From: Microdochium bolleyi
Taxonomy: Eukaryota; Ascomycota; Sordariomycetes; Xylariales; Microdochiaceae
DNA length: 64,000 bases
Assembly: GCA_001566295.1 (NCBI GenBank)
Contig: KQ964266.1
Location: 372,001 to 436,000 of the forward strand
Direction: 5' to 3'
Positions 48,344 to 58,615 of the stretch are shown here, piece after piece. Position numbers and translations under genes: made by a program. Position 1 is the first letter of the stretch, and the number at the start of each line of letters is the position of its first letter. The notes below the pieces were generated by a model, which did no database searches, had not been told where the DNA came from, and saw only the letters and a program-made list of their open reading frames with translations.

Positions 48344-50966
48344 GTGAGTCAGACGTGCAGCTTCCCAAAGAAGCATCCCAAGCCCTCTCTGCTGCCTTTT
48401 ATAAGTTGCGGTGAAGACGGCCGTTGGGGTTGATGCCCTACGGCCTCCATCTTGACCGTGACCCCTTGTGGTCAGGCCGCTTTCTCTCCAATGGAGGGGA
48501 AATGTCCTGCGCCTGATGTAACTTGGCACCGCCCATATAAATACCGTCTGTGCTTGGAGAGGCATGCCTATCGAGATTGTGTAGCTAATATCGAGTGATG
48601 TGCGCAGAAAATACCAAAAAACGACAGCCAATACTCTTCAAAAAAAAATGTTCGCCAGAGACACAGACATGGTGGTCATGGGTCGTGGAGCGTACGACAC
48701 GACGGGAGTGCCCAAGCCTCCCCCGAGACCCAGCCCGAAATAAGAGGATCCCAACGCTCAATGTCACCCACATTACGAGGCGAGCTTCTAGCCTCGCGCC
48801 GCAGCAATACGGCGCCGTGACGGTTCGGCCACTTCACCTCCGTCACGACCATCCGTGGACCTTTGTACAAACACCTGGCACGAGAGGGCCTGCAACAGAC
48901 GCTACAAGCTGGCTGTCGCTGCTCCCTCTCAGGTCACCACCGTCGGTCATCAACATCAGCGCCTCTACTCTGATGCCACTTTCGGCTTTCAACCAGCGCT
49001 TTACCTTACAACATTATCTAATGCTTGGTTTTCATCGGCCTGACGTTTTCACTCCTGTTCGGCAATACACAATCGGCTCGCTGCCATCTGCTTCTCACTC
49101 GGAGAGACGCGTCATGTTTCTGTCCAGTTCTTTCAGCATCTCTCGGATATTACGGTTTTCTTTATATCGGCGTTAAGAACTAGACGGATTAGCGACAATT
49201 GTTTCTTCCTTTTCTGCGAAGCGCAGCGAACCACACCGGGTCCTGGTTGCAACTCCAGCTCATTCGAGGCCGCCGCCACCATACCACTTTCTAATGACGC
49301 GGCGTATCAGCCGTGGCTGTTTCGCGTCCTCACGGACTACACTCTTTCTATCTTCGGGGCAGCACATGGGATTGGTCAACAAAAGTACTGGGTTTTGGGA
49401 CATGGAAAACTACTTGATTTTTGGGATACAGCATATAGATTTGCTTTCGGGAATTTCTCGCTCGCTTAGGTTTTTGCCTTTTTCTTCTATAGCATTTCCT
49501 TTGTTTCCTCCGCATCAAGGCCTGGCTATTCAAGGGGGCAGCAGGGAGAGAGAGATGCCGCGCGCACACGGTAACAGTGTAACACTTAGGAATAGTTTTT
49601 GTGTTCGTCCTTTTTTTGGTCTTCCGAGACAGATACCTCGCCGAGCGAAGTCTCTAGACTTGTCCGGGGCTCGGAACCTAGTTTATAGAAGATACCCCAA
49701 TCATACACTCACAGTTGCACACGCATAACAACTTGTTCTTCTTCATTGCATCATGTTGACTATACTGTCCGAATTGACTCCCTTCCAGATCCTGATTGGT
49801 CACTTAGATGGCATCCAGTCGCTTCGTAGTCTTCTTCGCTCAACTATGTCTGAAGCAATGTCTGAAGCACCAGAAAGAAAGAAAGAAAGATAAACAAGGT
49901 GTGCTCTGGAGGAGGATGACATGGCCTGGGTCAGTCAGACGCGTTTTTGAATCTGTGTGTTAGTCATGGTGACGCACCGACAAGGGTTCAGAGCAGACCA
50001 AAAAGAACCGACGTTGGGAACGGGCGAGGAAGCAGCGCAGGAAAAAGCAAAGAGATCGCCGCGCCACGCAGGGGACAGAAACAACCCATAAGACCTGTCT
50101 GGGCAACGTCACAAAGAGCTGGCTTGTCTTGCTGCCCCAAGACAGATGCACGATCGGGAAGAACAAACCCTCTTTTGGGGGTGGGCGTTTGTTGCTTGTC
50201 GGGTGGCTGGTGGCGGCTGGCACCCTTTGTTTGTCTGTGACGCTGCCGCGCCAGAAATGTATGCGTCCAGCCGGATTGCTTGCTTCTCCCTTGTTTTATC
50301 ACCGCGGTGCGACAGCCACAAGAGGGTGTGCTCTCTCTGTCTCTGACCCAGATCGGTGCTGTCGCTTCGCACTGCAATGTAAGACAGCGTCTGACAGGTT
50401 TTTTCTGACAGATGTTTTGCTCCGATTGACGCATTTCGCAGGTCTAGGCACGTCCCCATGAGCTGGGAGTCGGCCTGGTCCACAACGACAGGCCACAAGT
50501 GATGCATCACAGGCATGCCATGATGCTGTTTGCTCAAGACGAATGGTGCAGGCGCGACGCCGGCAGTGCTTGCTTGTTTGCTGGCTGGCTGGCTGCAGCC
50601 TGCGCGGGCGTTTGTGGGCTGCAGCAGTGTGCTGAGCAGAGCCGGGCCGGGCCCTGGTGCCGCGCCATCCATGAACTGTACCGTGGTACCATGGATGCCG
50701 TAGGCGGGTGGTCATTGTTCTCCACGAGGTAGCATGCGCGAGAAAAAGAACAAGGTCCGCCGGAAGCACATCCCCGGACCGTGTGCTCGCCCGCGAGAGA
50801 CGGGCACAAACAAGGAAAAAGGAATTGGCTGGTGGGCGGTGACAAGTCGCACGCGGGGGTACCCAGACAGTCTCGTCGTCTATTCCCTGCTTGACCCTGC
50901 CTGCCTGCCGGCGTTTCGAGCAGACGGTATGCGCAGCATCATAGCCGTGCTCGTAAGGCCGTGACT
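48344..50966. other. Gene-poor interval, continuation of the putative transcript
   Basis: Includes CATATAAATA at 48,534-48,543, a Met-free open frame at 49,044-49,466 (plus strand) and an A/T-richer stretch (49,390-49,900) resembling a 3' UTR. No gene can be supported. Confidence 0.4.
49873..49890. repeat. (GAAA)n microsatellite
   Basis: Four and a half GAAA units in non-coding DNA. Confidence 0.8.
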
Positions 50967-51004
50967 GATTGATTTATCGATTGATTGATTGATTGATTGA
51001 TTGA
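50967..51004. repeat. (GATT)n microsatellite
   Basis: GATT units interrupted once (TTATC) over 38 bp, in the gene-poor interval. Confidence 0.88.
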
Positions 51005-53743
51005 GGCAGCTGCTCGGTAGCCCGGAAGCAATCACAGAGACAGTGGCAGCAGGCAAGAAGGGCGCCGCGACTCCACCGCGGTGCATGAAGGGCGGACGAG
51101 CTAATGCGCGCTGTCCAGCTACCGGCTTGCTGGGTCGGCGGGCATTGCGGGTGTTCCAAACCTTCGATGGAAGAGCGAGACGGCCAAGGGGCAGGGATGC
51201 CAGGGGCAGCTCGGGGGTGGCCAAGGGGGACGGGGGAAGGGCAAGGGGAAGGGGGAACAGCCCGAAGGGGAACCTGAAGCTCGCAGGCACAGACCAGCCA
51301 TCGAGGCCGAAAGGGGAGGGGGCGTGAACGCATGGATCTTGTACCCGAGACGTCGAGCTCGGGCGGCCTGTGCTGCGCTGCTGTGATTGCGAGTCGTCGT
51401 CGGCCCACACCTTGCTGGCCTGCCGCGTGCCTGGCACCTTTGTCGTGGTTGTAGATCTGGCTAATAGTCGAGGCCAGGTGGTTGGTGAGTGCGTGCGTGC
51501 GTGCGCGCTCTGTGTGTGGTTTGTTGTGTTGACGGCTGCGCTGTAATGTGCTGTGCCGTGCGGTGCAGCAGTGCAGTGGTGGCCATTGGAGACGATGATG
51601 TAGTCTCGCGATGCAAGATGAGAGAGGTGACGGGGCCCTCGGCTCGAGGAAGGCATCCCCCGTGCCGTGACATGCAGTCCATGCTGGGGCAGCTGCACCG
51701 GCCTGCTGCAGCCTTGTTCCTTTGCTGCTGCTCCTGCCTCGGTGAGAGCTCGCGTGTCGATCCTGCCCGCCCAACGCACATGTCATGTTCCATTGTCCTG
51801 CACGGCAGATCTTGCATCTTTGTCCTGCCCTCAGTGCCCTCAGTGCCCGGCGGTTCCGGCTCTCTGACAAGCACGTCAGCGTTCGTCGCGCAAACTACTC
51901 TATTCGCGTCAGTCAGTCTCAGGGGCCGTGGCCGTGGCCGTGAGCTGCTTGACTGCCTCCAACGCCAATGCCAATTCACGCGACTCGCGCTGCGGCCTGA
52001 CGCAAGCTGCCCGCGCCCAAACCCAAACCCTAAAGGTCCGCCCCAAATGTCCCCTTCGAGTCAACACTTGGAGGGCAATTAAACCAGCGACAAGCGATGC
52101 ACATTGTCGTCTCCACTCGACCTTGCTGGGCGGTCCATGACACATCGCGTCCTGGGGGACCTGGTTCCCCGTATTGGTGAGAGCACATTTCCCAACGTGC
52201 TCACGGAGCAACGGCGTCGCGTTGGCACAGAGGCAGCCAGCCCTGTTGGTCCACCTCGTTTCGCCAGACGATCTGAATTCTGGACGAGTCCTGTCCAAGG
52301 TTCCTCACGGCTTCTATAGACCCTTCCTCGCCTTCCTTCCCCATCAGGCACCCGGCTGCCCGGGAGTGGCCGCCGCCGGCCCGCCCTTTTGTGGCACATC
52401 GGTAATTGAGCTCGACCATTCGACGCCCTCAATCTGGACGTCGGTCACCGGCTCCACTGCCGTGAGTACGCATGCGCCGTTGCCTCCTTCCGGCTATGTC
52501 CCCTTTTCGGAGAGACCCTGAAATTGGGCCGTGAACACCATAGGAGGCCTGAGGCAGCTGCTCTACCTATGGAACTTGGAAGCTGTCGTAGGGAACACAA
52601 CTAGAGGTAGCGTAGATATCATGCAAGCACTTACACCGATCCGTTCCTACTTTCCTCCTTGGGTCATCGTTCGCGTTTTCCATTCGCCAGCTCTTACACT
52701 CGCTCGAGACGTGGGGGTTTGTCCCGAGGTCAACCCCACGCAGCACGCCGGCGACAACCCCGAATGTGATCCGCAGACGCCATGTAGTTGCTTTAGTGGA
52801 CCGGGACCACAAGATCTCGCGTATCGATCTGGGGGGTTTGCAGCAGCTGAGCTGCAGCTTCTCAGCTCGCCACAACATGGATGGACACAAGACCTTGCCG
52901 CTTCGTATGCCCATCTCAGGCGAGAAAGGTTGGTTGGTGTATCGTCAATACAACCTTCGAGACTGCTTGGGCATCCGGACCACCTCCATAGCCGAGTCCG
53001 CTGAATCACTAGTACACACGGTTCGGTCCGGAGGTTGTGATTCGTGATGTACAGTTTCACTGTGTGCTAGCCATCAGCTGTGTCTTATTCGCAGCTGCCG
53101 CGCTGAGAACTAGCGACTACGAGTACCAGAACAGTTGCCTCCATGGGTTTCAATGCATATGGCTTCATGCATTACTACTGAGCTCGCCAATGAAGTGGAA
53201 GATTTTTTTCATCGGGACTAACATTTTGTCCCCTGCTAGCCATCTGCATTTTCTCGACGTTAACTCCTTCGACAGGACAGATGTCAGTTTGAGTGCGTGA
53301 TTCATCCTCTGGCGTTCCAGGTTTGCTTTCCACGCTGTCCCCGTGCGAATCCCCCCCCGATCCCGCCGTGCACAATCCGTGACTAGCAATTGGGTTCCCA
53401 GAAGCTTGTAACAATGGTTGTACATTACCTTGACGACTTACATTAAGTCGCCCGGCAAACAACCTCAGACTGCCCGCCGGATGACGCATCGGCCTGCGTC
53501 GGATCCCTGACATCACCCAACCCCACCACCCCACCACCAGAATGCTGTCTGAGCAAATCTGCCCACCAACGCCAAACAGGACCACTCATCCAGCATTTTA
53601 CAACTAATTTGTGTGCAGTCAAGACGAGCGTGTCGGACTACTGACGTACAGACCTCGCCTTGCGGTATCCTTATCCAGAAACGCCATCGCCAGCATACAC
53701 GAACTGCGCACGACACCACAAGGCACAGGCAGAGACCGTGGTC
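51005..53743. other. Gene-poor interval, right part, up to the RQC1 start
   Basis: G/C-rich sequence with polypurine patches (51,190-51,330) and GTGC repeats near 51,490. A short inverted repeat (CGACTTA-cat-TAAGTCG) lies at 53,434-53,450, 0.3 kb upstream of RQC1. The final 100 bp before the RQC1 ATG are CA-rich, like a leader. No gene supported. Confidence 0.5.
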
Positions 53744-56113
53744 ATGTCGAGCAGGCAGGTGCGGAAGCTCCAGCAGCAGCGTGAGCTCGAGGCTCTCGCG
53801 GTGAAGCTGTCATCCGGGGAGAGCGAGGACGATACGCCCGTCGTGCGGGCGAAGCCCAGCGCGTTTGCGGGGTTCGCTGCGCTCGGGGGCGACGACAATG
53901 ACGACGACAACAACGACGACGACGATGTTGACGACAGCAACAATGACGACACCACGAAGCTCGCTACCAGCGGCTCCAAAGTTGACGTAGCGGCTCAGAA
54001 GTCCGATTCGACGGATGAACAGGCGGCGGCGAACAAACCGGCTACTTCGAAAAAGAGCAAAAAGAAGAAGAAGAAGGCCAAGAAGAGTACCCAAGCCAAG
54101 GCATCGGCCCAGGAATCTGCGGTGGAGCGCGAAGAAAAGGTCGATGACGACGACGACGAGATCGACCGAGCGCTCCGCGAGCTCAACTTGGCGAACAAGG
54201 ACTCTGCGTCTGCGCAACACGACGCAGGGAAGAGCGCAGAGCTGAAGGCGTACGAGCGCATCTGTGAGCTCCTCCAGGTCAACACGCACCACCTCAAGGT
54301 CATGAACGAAATGCGCCGGATGTTTGGCAGCGATGCGATTGAGACGGTCCGCCGAGAGGAGCAGCAGGAAGAGGCAGCCGCTGCCAGGCAACTGGGGCGG
54401 CGGCGGACTCAGCACGTTGGGCTCGAGGGCATTCTCAAGGGGAGGAGAGGGGAGAGCTTGCCCGAGGTCACGCTCAAGCGGAACCCGTTCCTGGACGGCA
54501 AGGAGTCCTGGCCCAAGGCCGGCGTCGACGGCCTGACAATGGAGCAGGTCCGGGACAGCGAGCTCTGTCACGATGCCGAGACTGTGGAATTCCGGATCGC
54601 GCACGATGCGGCCTATAACGGGAAAGAGGTGGCATTCTTTTCGCTTGCGCAGATGTTTGACGGGATGCAGCTCGTCAACTTCCTCGTCGAGAACCCATAC
54701 CACGTCTCGACTCTGATCCAGGTCACCAAGGTCGCGAAGCAGGACCAGAACTTGGCACTGGCAACCGACTTGTGCGAGCGGGCACTCTTCACGTTTGGTC
54801 GCGTGTCCGTCTCACTCTTCCGGAAGAAGCTGCAGGAGGGCAAGGCACGGCTCGATTTCAGACGACCGGAGAACCGCCAGTTCTGGCTCGCGGGCTACCA
54901 CTATATTCGGTACCTGATGCAGAAGGGCTCCTTCCGAACGGGGCTCGAGTGGGTGAAACTGCTATACAGCATGGACCCGAGCGATCCGTACGGTCTGGTC
55001 CATTTCATGCACGTCTTCGCCATTCGATGCGGCGAATCAGCTTGGTTCATCGACTTCTGCGACTCCGAGGCACTAGACGAGTGCGAGACGGCGCAGGACT
55101 ACATCAGACAGACACTTGTACTTGCGAGACTACAGCAAGACGATAAGGCGGGGGCCAGGACACTGCTTGTGGAAGGCATGGAGAAGCTGCCATGGCTCTA
55201 CAGCTCACTGTTCAAAGGGTTGGGTCTTGATGTTCCAAAGGTCATCTGGGGTTTCACGCCGCGAGACTCACATGACGAGCTCTATACCGAGCTGTATGTG
55301 AACCAGACAAAGAAGCTCTGGGACAACTCGCAAGCTACTGGCCTGCTCAAGAAGGCAGCCAAGCTCGCCACGAAGCCCGACGAGGGCACCTTTGCGCCAC
55401 TGCCAGTCGTCGGCCGCAACCTCGCCCGCTTTGTCTACCTGCTGGATGTCCCCGAGCTCATGGGCCTCGTGCCGAACCGGATGCTGGCTGCCCAGCCGAA
55501 CTGGGAGTCCGATCCGCTGCCGCCGCTGCTCACGGAGAATATTTTCTCGCACGAGTCGCAGAAGCAGCCCTGGCAGCCTGCCACCATGGGAGGTGGAGGG
55601 GCAGGAATGGGGGCAGTCCTGGACCGCATGGACGAACCGCACGCGCGGCAGCTTATGCGGCTCGTCAGGCGCATGCAGCGGCGTGCCGGCGCCGGCGGAG
55701 CCGGAGGGGACAACCGGGAGCTCCAGCGCATGGCGCAGGAGCTGCAGGCTGCGCAGCACAACGGTGGGGAGTTGCCGGGCAACTGGCTCGAGGACAGCGA
55801 CGAGGCTGACTTTGACGACGACCTTGATGATGACCTCAATGACGAAGGGGCAGAGACCGATGGCCCAGGTGGGACGGCTGCAGAGCAGCAGCCAGGATTT
55901 TACATGGGTATGCTGCGGAACGCGCTGGCGATGTTCGGCGTCCGGGGTACGGAAGATGGCGCCCAGCAGCCCTCAGGAGTAGAGGGCGAGGACGATGCCG
56001 ACCAGGCACGACCGCAGGCGCCAGCTGATCGCGGGCGAATCCCCGGCGCGTATGTGGAGGACTACGATGACTCGGAGGACGAGGCGCCGGGGCAGAACGC
56101 CGGCAGGCGTTGA
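53744..56113 (+). CDS. RQC1: Ribosome quality control complex subunit 1 (TCF25 family)
   Basis: Single exon, 789 aa, start MSSRQVRKLQQQRE at 53,744 (the frame is open 28 codons upstream without conserved sequence), stop TGA. MSSRQVRKLQ is the family's usual N-terminus. It is followed by a long Asp/Asn acidic tract, a Lys-rich stretch (KKSKKKKKKAKK) and another acidic patch. The TCF25/Rqc1 domain covers roughly residues 230-600 (FFSLAQMFDGMQLVNFLVENPYH, ALFTFGRVSVSLFRK, DPYGLVHFMHVFAIRC, YSSLFKGLGLDVP, GRNLARFVYLLDVPEL). The C-terminus is Gly-rich, then acidic. Rqc1 works with Ltn1 and Rqc2 on stalled 60S particles, extracting and ubiquitylating nascent chains. Confidence 0.94.
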   Translation: MSSRQVRKLQQQRELEALAVKLSSGESEDDTPVVRAKPSAFAGFAALGGDDNDDDNNDDDDVDDSNNDDTTKLATSGSKVDVAAQKSDSTDEQAAANKPATSKKSKKKKKKAKKSTQAKASAQESAVEREEKVDDDDDEIDRALRELNLANKDSASAQHDAGKSAELKAYERICELLQVNTHHLKVMNEMRRMFGSDAIETVRREEQQEEAAAARQLGRRRTQHVGLEGILKGRRGESLPEVTLKRNPFLDGKESWPKAGVDGLTMEQVRDSELCHDAETVEFRIAHDAAYNGKEVAFFSLAQMFDGMQLVNFLVENPYHVSTLIQVTKVAKQDQNLALATDLCERALFTFGRVSVSLFRKKLQEGKARLDFRRPENRQFWLAGYHYIRYLMQKGSFRTGLEWVKLLYSMDPSDPYGLVHFMHVFAIRCGESAWFIDFCDSEALDECETAQDYIRQTLVLARLQQDDKAGARTLLVEGMEKLPWLYSSLFKGLGLDVPKVIWGFTPRDSHDELYTELYVNQTKKLWDNSQATGLLKKAAKLATKPDEGTFAPLPVVGRNLARFVYLLDVPELMGLVPNRMLAAQPNWESDPLPPLLTENIFSHESQKQPWQPATMGGGGAGMGAVLDRMDEPHARQLMRLVRRMQRRAGAGGAGGDNRELQRMAQELQAAQHNGGELPGNWLEDSDEADFDDDLDDDLNDEGAETDGPGGTAAEQQPGFYMGMLRNALAMFGVRGTEDGAQQPSGVEGEDDADQARPQAPADRGRIPGAYVEDYDDSEDEAPGQNAGRR

Positions 56114-57144
56114 GGTGGCTGTGTGCGTGTCAAGCATGCCCAGTATCCTTCTTCGGTAGATGTGTGTATGTATCACAAAAGATTGGTGGCGCTCATATAG
56201 AAAGAAACCACATAGCTGTGTTGGGATGCACATGTACAATATCTGCCTGCTCATCAGGGGTTTCAAGTGCTCGAGCACCGATCTTGGATCTTGGGCATCG
56301 TGCGTGTGTGTCTGCGGCAGCGAAGAAGCGTTACACCTGCAAAGTTCCCAGGATAAAAAGGAGAGAAAACTTGCTCACCTGTATTTTATTTTAATTGTCC
56401 ATGGTCAATCAGGAAACTGGCCATTTGCATCATCTGTCTATCTGCCAGGGGGGTTTTTTCTGTCCGAGCCATAGGTACCTAAAACGTGCTCATGTGTTTC
56501 GAGGGCCCGGGGGGTTTTGAACACGAGGCGGGAACAGGGCGAAACAGAGAGTAGTCTAGAGCTCCGTGTTTCGTGGGTGAGGCACGGAAACCAGACGGCC
56601 TCGAGGTCCTTCGTGTGTCGCGACGGCGCTGTCCTGATGGGGAAACTTGGCGAGGCTCGCGCTGGTGGAAACATGTCATGCGGCATATATCATAATGCCG
56701 CGGCCACATTGTGCATGGTGTCCGGGCATCATCATGCACATGTATTGATGCTCGCCGTGGGAGCTCCCCACCATCGAATCCCCAAATTCATTACGCGGAC
56801 CCGCCCGGTCCGCTGCCGCATGTTTGGAGCTGTCCCCTGTTTCCACACGCACCCCTCGGCTCGGGGAGGGAGGGAGCTCGATGAGCAAGTTACAGGTGGG
56901 GGGGAGCGGGAGCCTCTTGCGTGCTTGTTCTGACCGATATCGTGTTGCTTGGTCAGCCCCGCCTCCCGAGGTCGGTTTTATAAACCGCCACGAAGCTCCC
57001 AGATAGTCACAACCAGAGCACATCTCCATACTCCCACCGACACCTACACACGATCTACCGCCAGATACAGAGCCAGCCACGCGACTACACGAACACGAAA
57101 CTTTTCGACAACTCGCACACTCACACACAAAAACACCAGCAACC
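56114..57144. other. Intergenic: RQC1 3' flank and ATX1 promoter
   Basis: The 3' flank of RQC1 is A/T-rich. The right end holds the ATX1 promoter: a TATA box at 56,976-56,984 and a CA-rich leader of roughly 130 bp to the ATG. No other gene seen. Confidence 0.6.
56976..56984 (+). promoter_or_regulatory. TATA box upstream of ATX1
   Basis: TTTTATAAA in an otherwise G/C-rich stretch, about 160 bp before the ATX1 start and just before a CA-rich leader. Its position matches a fungal core promoter. Confidence 0.55.
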
Positions 57145-57684
57145 ATGTCTGACCACACCTACGAGTTCACCGTCACCATGACCTGCGGCGGCTGCTCCGG
57201 CGCCGTGGACCGCGTGCTCAAGAAGCTGGACGGTACGTCTAACCCTCCGCCTCCCTCCTCACCTTCCTCTTCAAGAGACCACTCCTTGTCCCTGGCCCTG
57301 TTTCTTGAACCTTCCCGGACCTCGGTCCACGACGCTCGCCTACTCCATCATGCCCAGGCCCCCGCCCAGCGAGGGTGACAAACACGCACGCACACACACG
57401 ACGCGGCGCATTGCACCTAGCTAGCAATTTCTTCCGCCCCCGCACGCAGATCCCCAAGATCAAACCCTCGCTAACGCCAGCCAACCGATAATTCAGGCGT
57501 CAAGACACACGAGGTCACCCTCGGCAGCACCCTCGGCAAGCCCGCCGAGGAGGGCACCGTCAAGGTCGTCGCCGAGCCCACGCTCGACTACGACACGGTG
57601 CTCCGCACCATCAGCAAGACGGGCAAGAAGGTCAACTCGGGCGCCGCCGACGGCGAGGCGCGGAGCATCGAGGTCGCCGCTTAA
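57145..57684 (+). CDS. ATX1: Copper metallochaperone Atx1
   Basis: Exons 57145-57232 and 57497-57684; the 264-nt intron (GTACGT..CAG) is large for this small gene. The product is 91 aa. The copper site MTCGGC (residues 12-17, MxCxxC) sits in the first loop of the HMA ferredoxin-like fold. Helix 1 (SGAVDRVLKKLDG) and the C-terminal segment with Lys (ISKTGKKV) match Atx1, which delivers Cu(I) to the Ccc2 P-type ATPase in the Golgi. It is longer than yeast Atx1 (73 aa) through a loop insertion (LGSTLGKPAEEGTVK) and a short C-terminal tail. Preceded by a TATA box and a CA-rich leader, suggesting high expression; a 17-bp minisatellite lies in its 3' flank. Confidence 0.95.
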
Positions 57685-58615
57685 ATTGGAAGAGCGCGCG
57701 CTTCGAGCAGCACGGAATGCAAGGAATAAGCAACAACGAAATACCCCAGAACGAAGATGAAGAAGAAGAAGAGGAAGAAACACATAAGAGGAAGAAACAC
57801 ATAAGAGGAAGAAACACATAAGAGGAAGAAACACATAAGAGGAAGAAACACATAAGAGGAAGAAACACAGGATGTCCGGACGTACCCGGAGCGCTGGGCA
57901 GGAAAGCAAGCGTCGAATCGGGAATCTCATGTGAAGGTGGGCCAATCCCGGTGCAGTTGGAGAGGGAGAGTTGGTGTGCCAGCCAGCGTCTTCCTTGGTC
58001 GTCACGCTGCCTTGGTGGAATCAACTCGAAGCTCGAGGCGAATCTGGGGCGCTGCGAAATTCCAACCCTCGTGATGGCCATACAGAACTTTGAGCCACGC
58101 AAGGATGGACGGTGGAAAGACAAGCTCTCTCTGTTTCTCTGCGTAAGAGCCACGAGCCGAGAGGGACCCCCAGGCCTGCGCTTTAGCATACATACCAGGA
58201 CGTCCTATGATAGACTTCAATCAATATGAGATATACACCAGCTACCCAGCTGCGCTGATAGGTTGATCAGATATTGCCCAGGCCGCTGCCTCTTAGCGGA
58301 GCTGAGCAAAGTGACTGAGGAACAAAGCGATACTGAAAACAACCAATATCACCCGAGAGCTGCCTCTGGAGTCGTCCGCATGTGTCTCGATGATGCCAGG
58401 CGAAGGCCGATCGTCCAGTGAATTCATGGCGACTGAGTATGTGTCATGTTTGCAAGCTTCGGAGGACCAAGCATACTGAGGAGCAGCTTATGCGAGAAAT
58501 TCCACTGTCTCGAAAGTTACCCACGGCCTGTTTCTAGCTTACATGGTCTTCTCTTGAAATATGTATTTTTCTATCCGGATCTCATCAGCACGCTTTTCTA
58601 TCTTAGTCCCGACAC
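57685..58615. other. Convergent 3' region, ATX1 / SET protein
   Basis: 3' UTRs of both genes and the 17-bp minisatellite (57,771-57,869). Nothing else recognised. Confidence 0.6.
57771..57869. repeat. 17-bp purine-rich minisatellite
   Basis: Five perfect tandem copies of GAGGAAGAAACACATAA plus a partial sixth, directly after a short (GAA)n stretch, starting 87 bp past the ATX1 stop. Perfect identity between copies suggests recent expansion. It probably lies in the ATX1 3' UTR. Confidence 0.95.

Noticed and set aside
50880..51870. Overlapping minus-strand frames of about 300 codons
   Set aside because: Low-complexity translations (His/Thr/Ser/Pro-rich) caused by polypurine and GATT repeats, with no conserved motif.
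52016..52036. Telomere-like CCCAAACCCAAACCCTAAA
   Set aside because: Fewer than four degenerate units without a longer array; not an interstitial telomere by this evidence.
53037..53300. Plus-strand frame resembling a signal peptide plus Cys-containing small protein
   Set aside because: There is no ATG at the start (GTG only), the tail looks random, and it sits in the leader region of RQC1.
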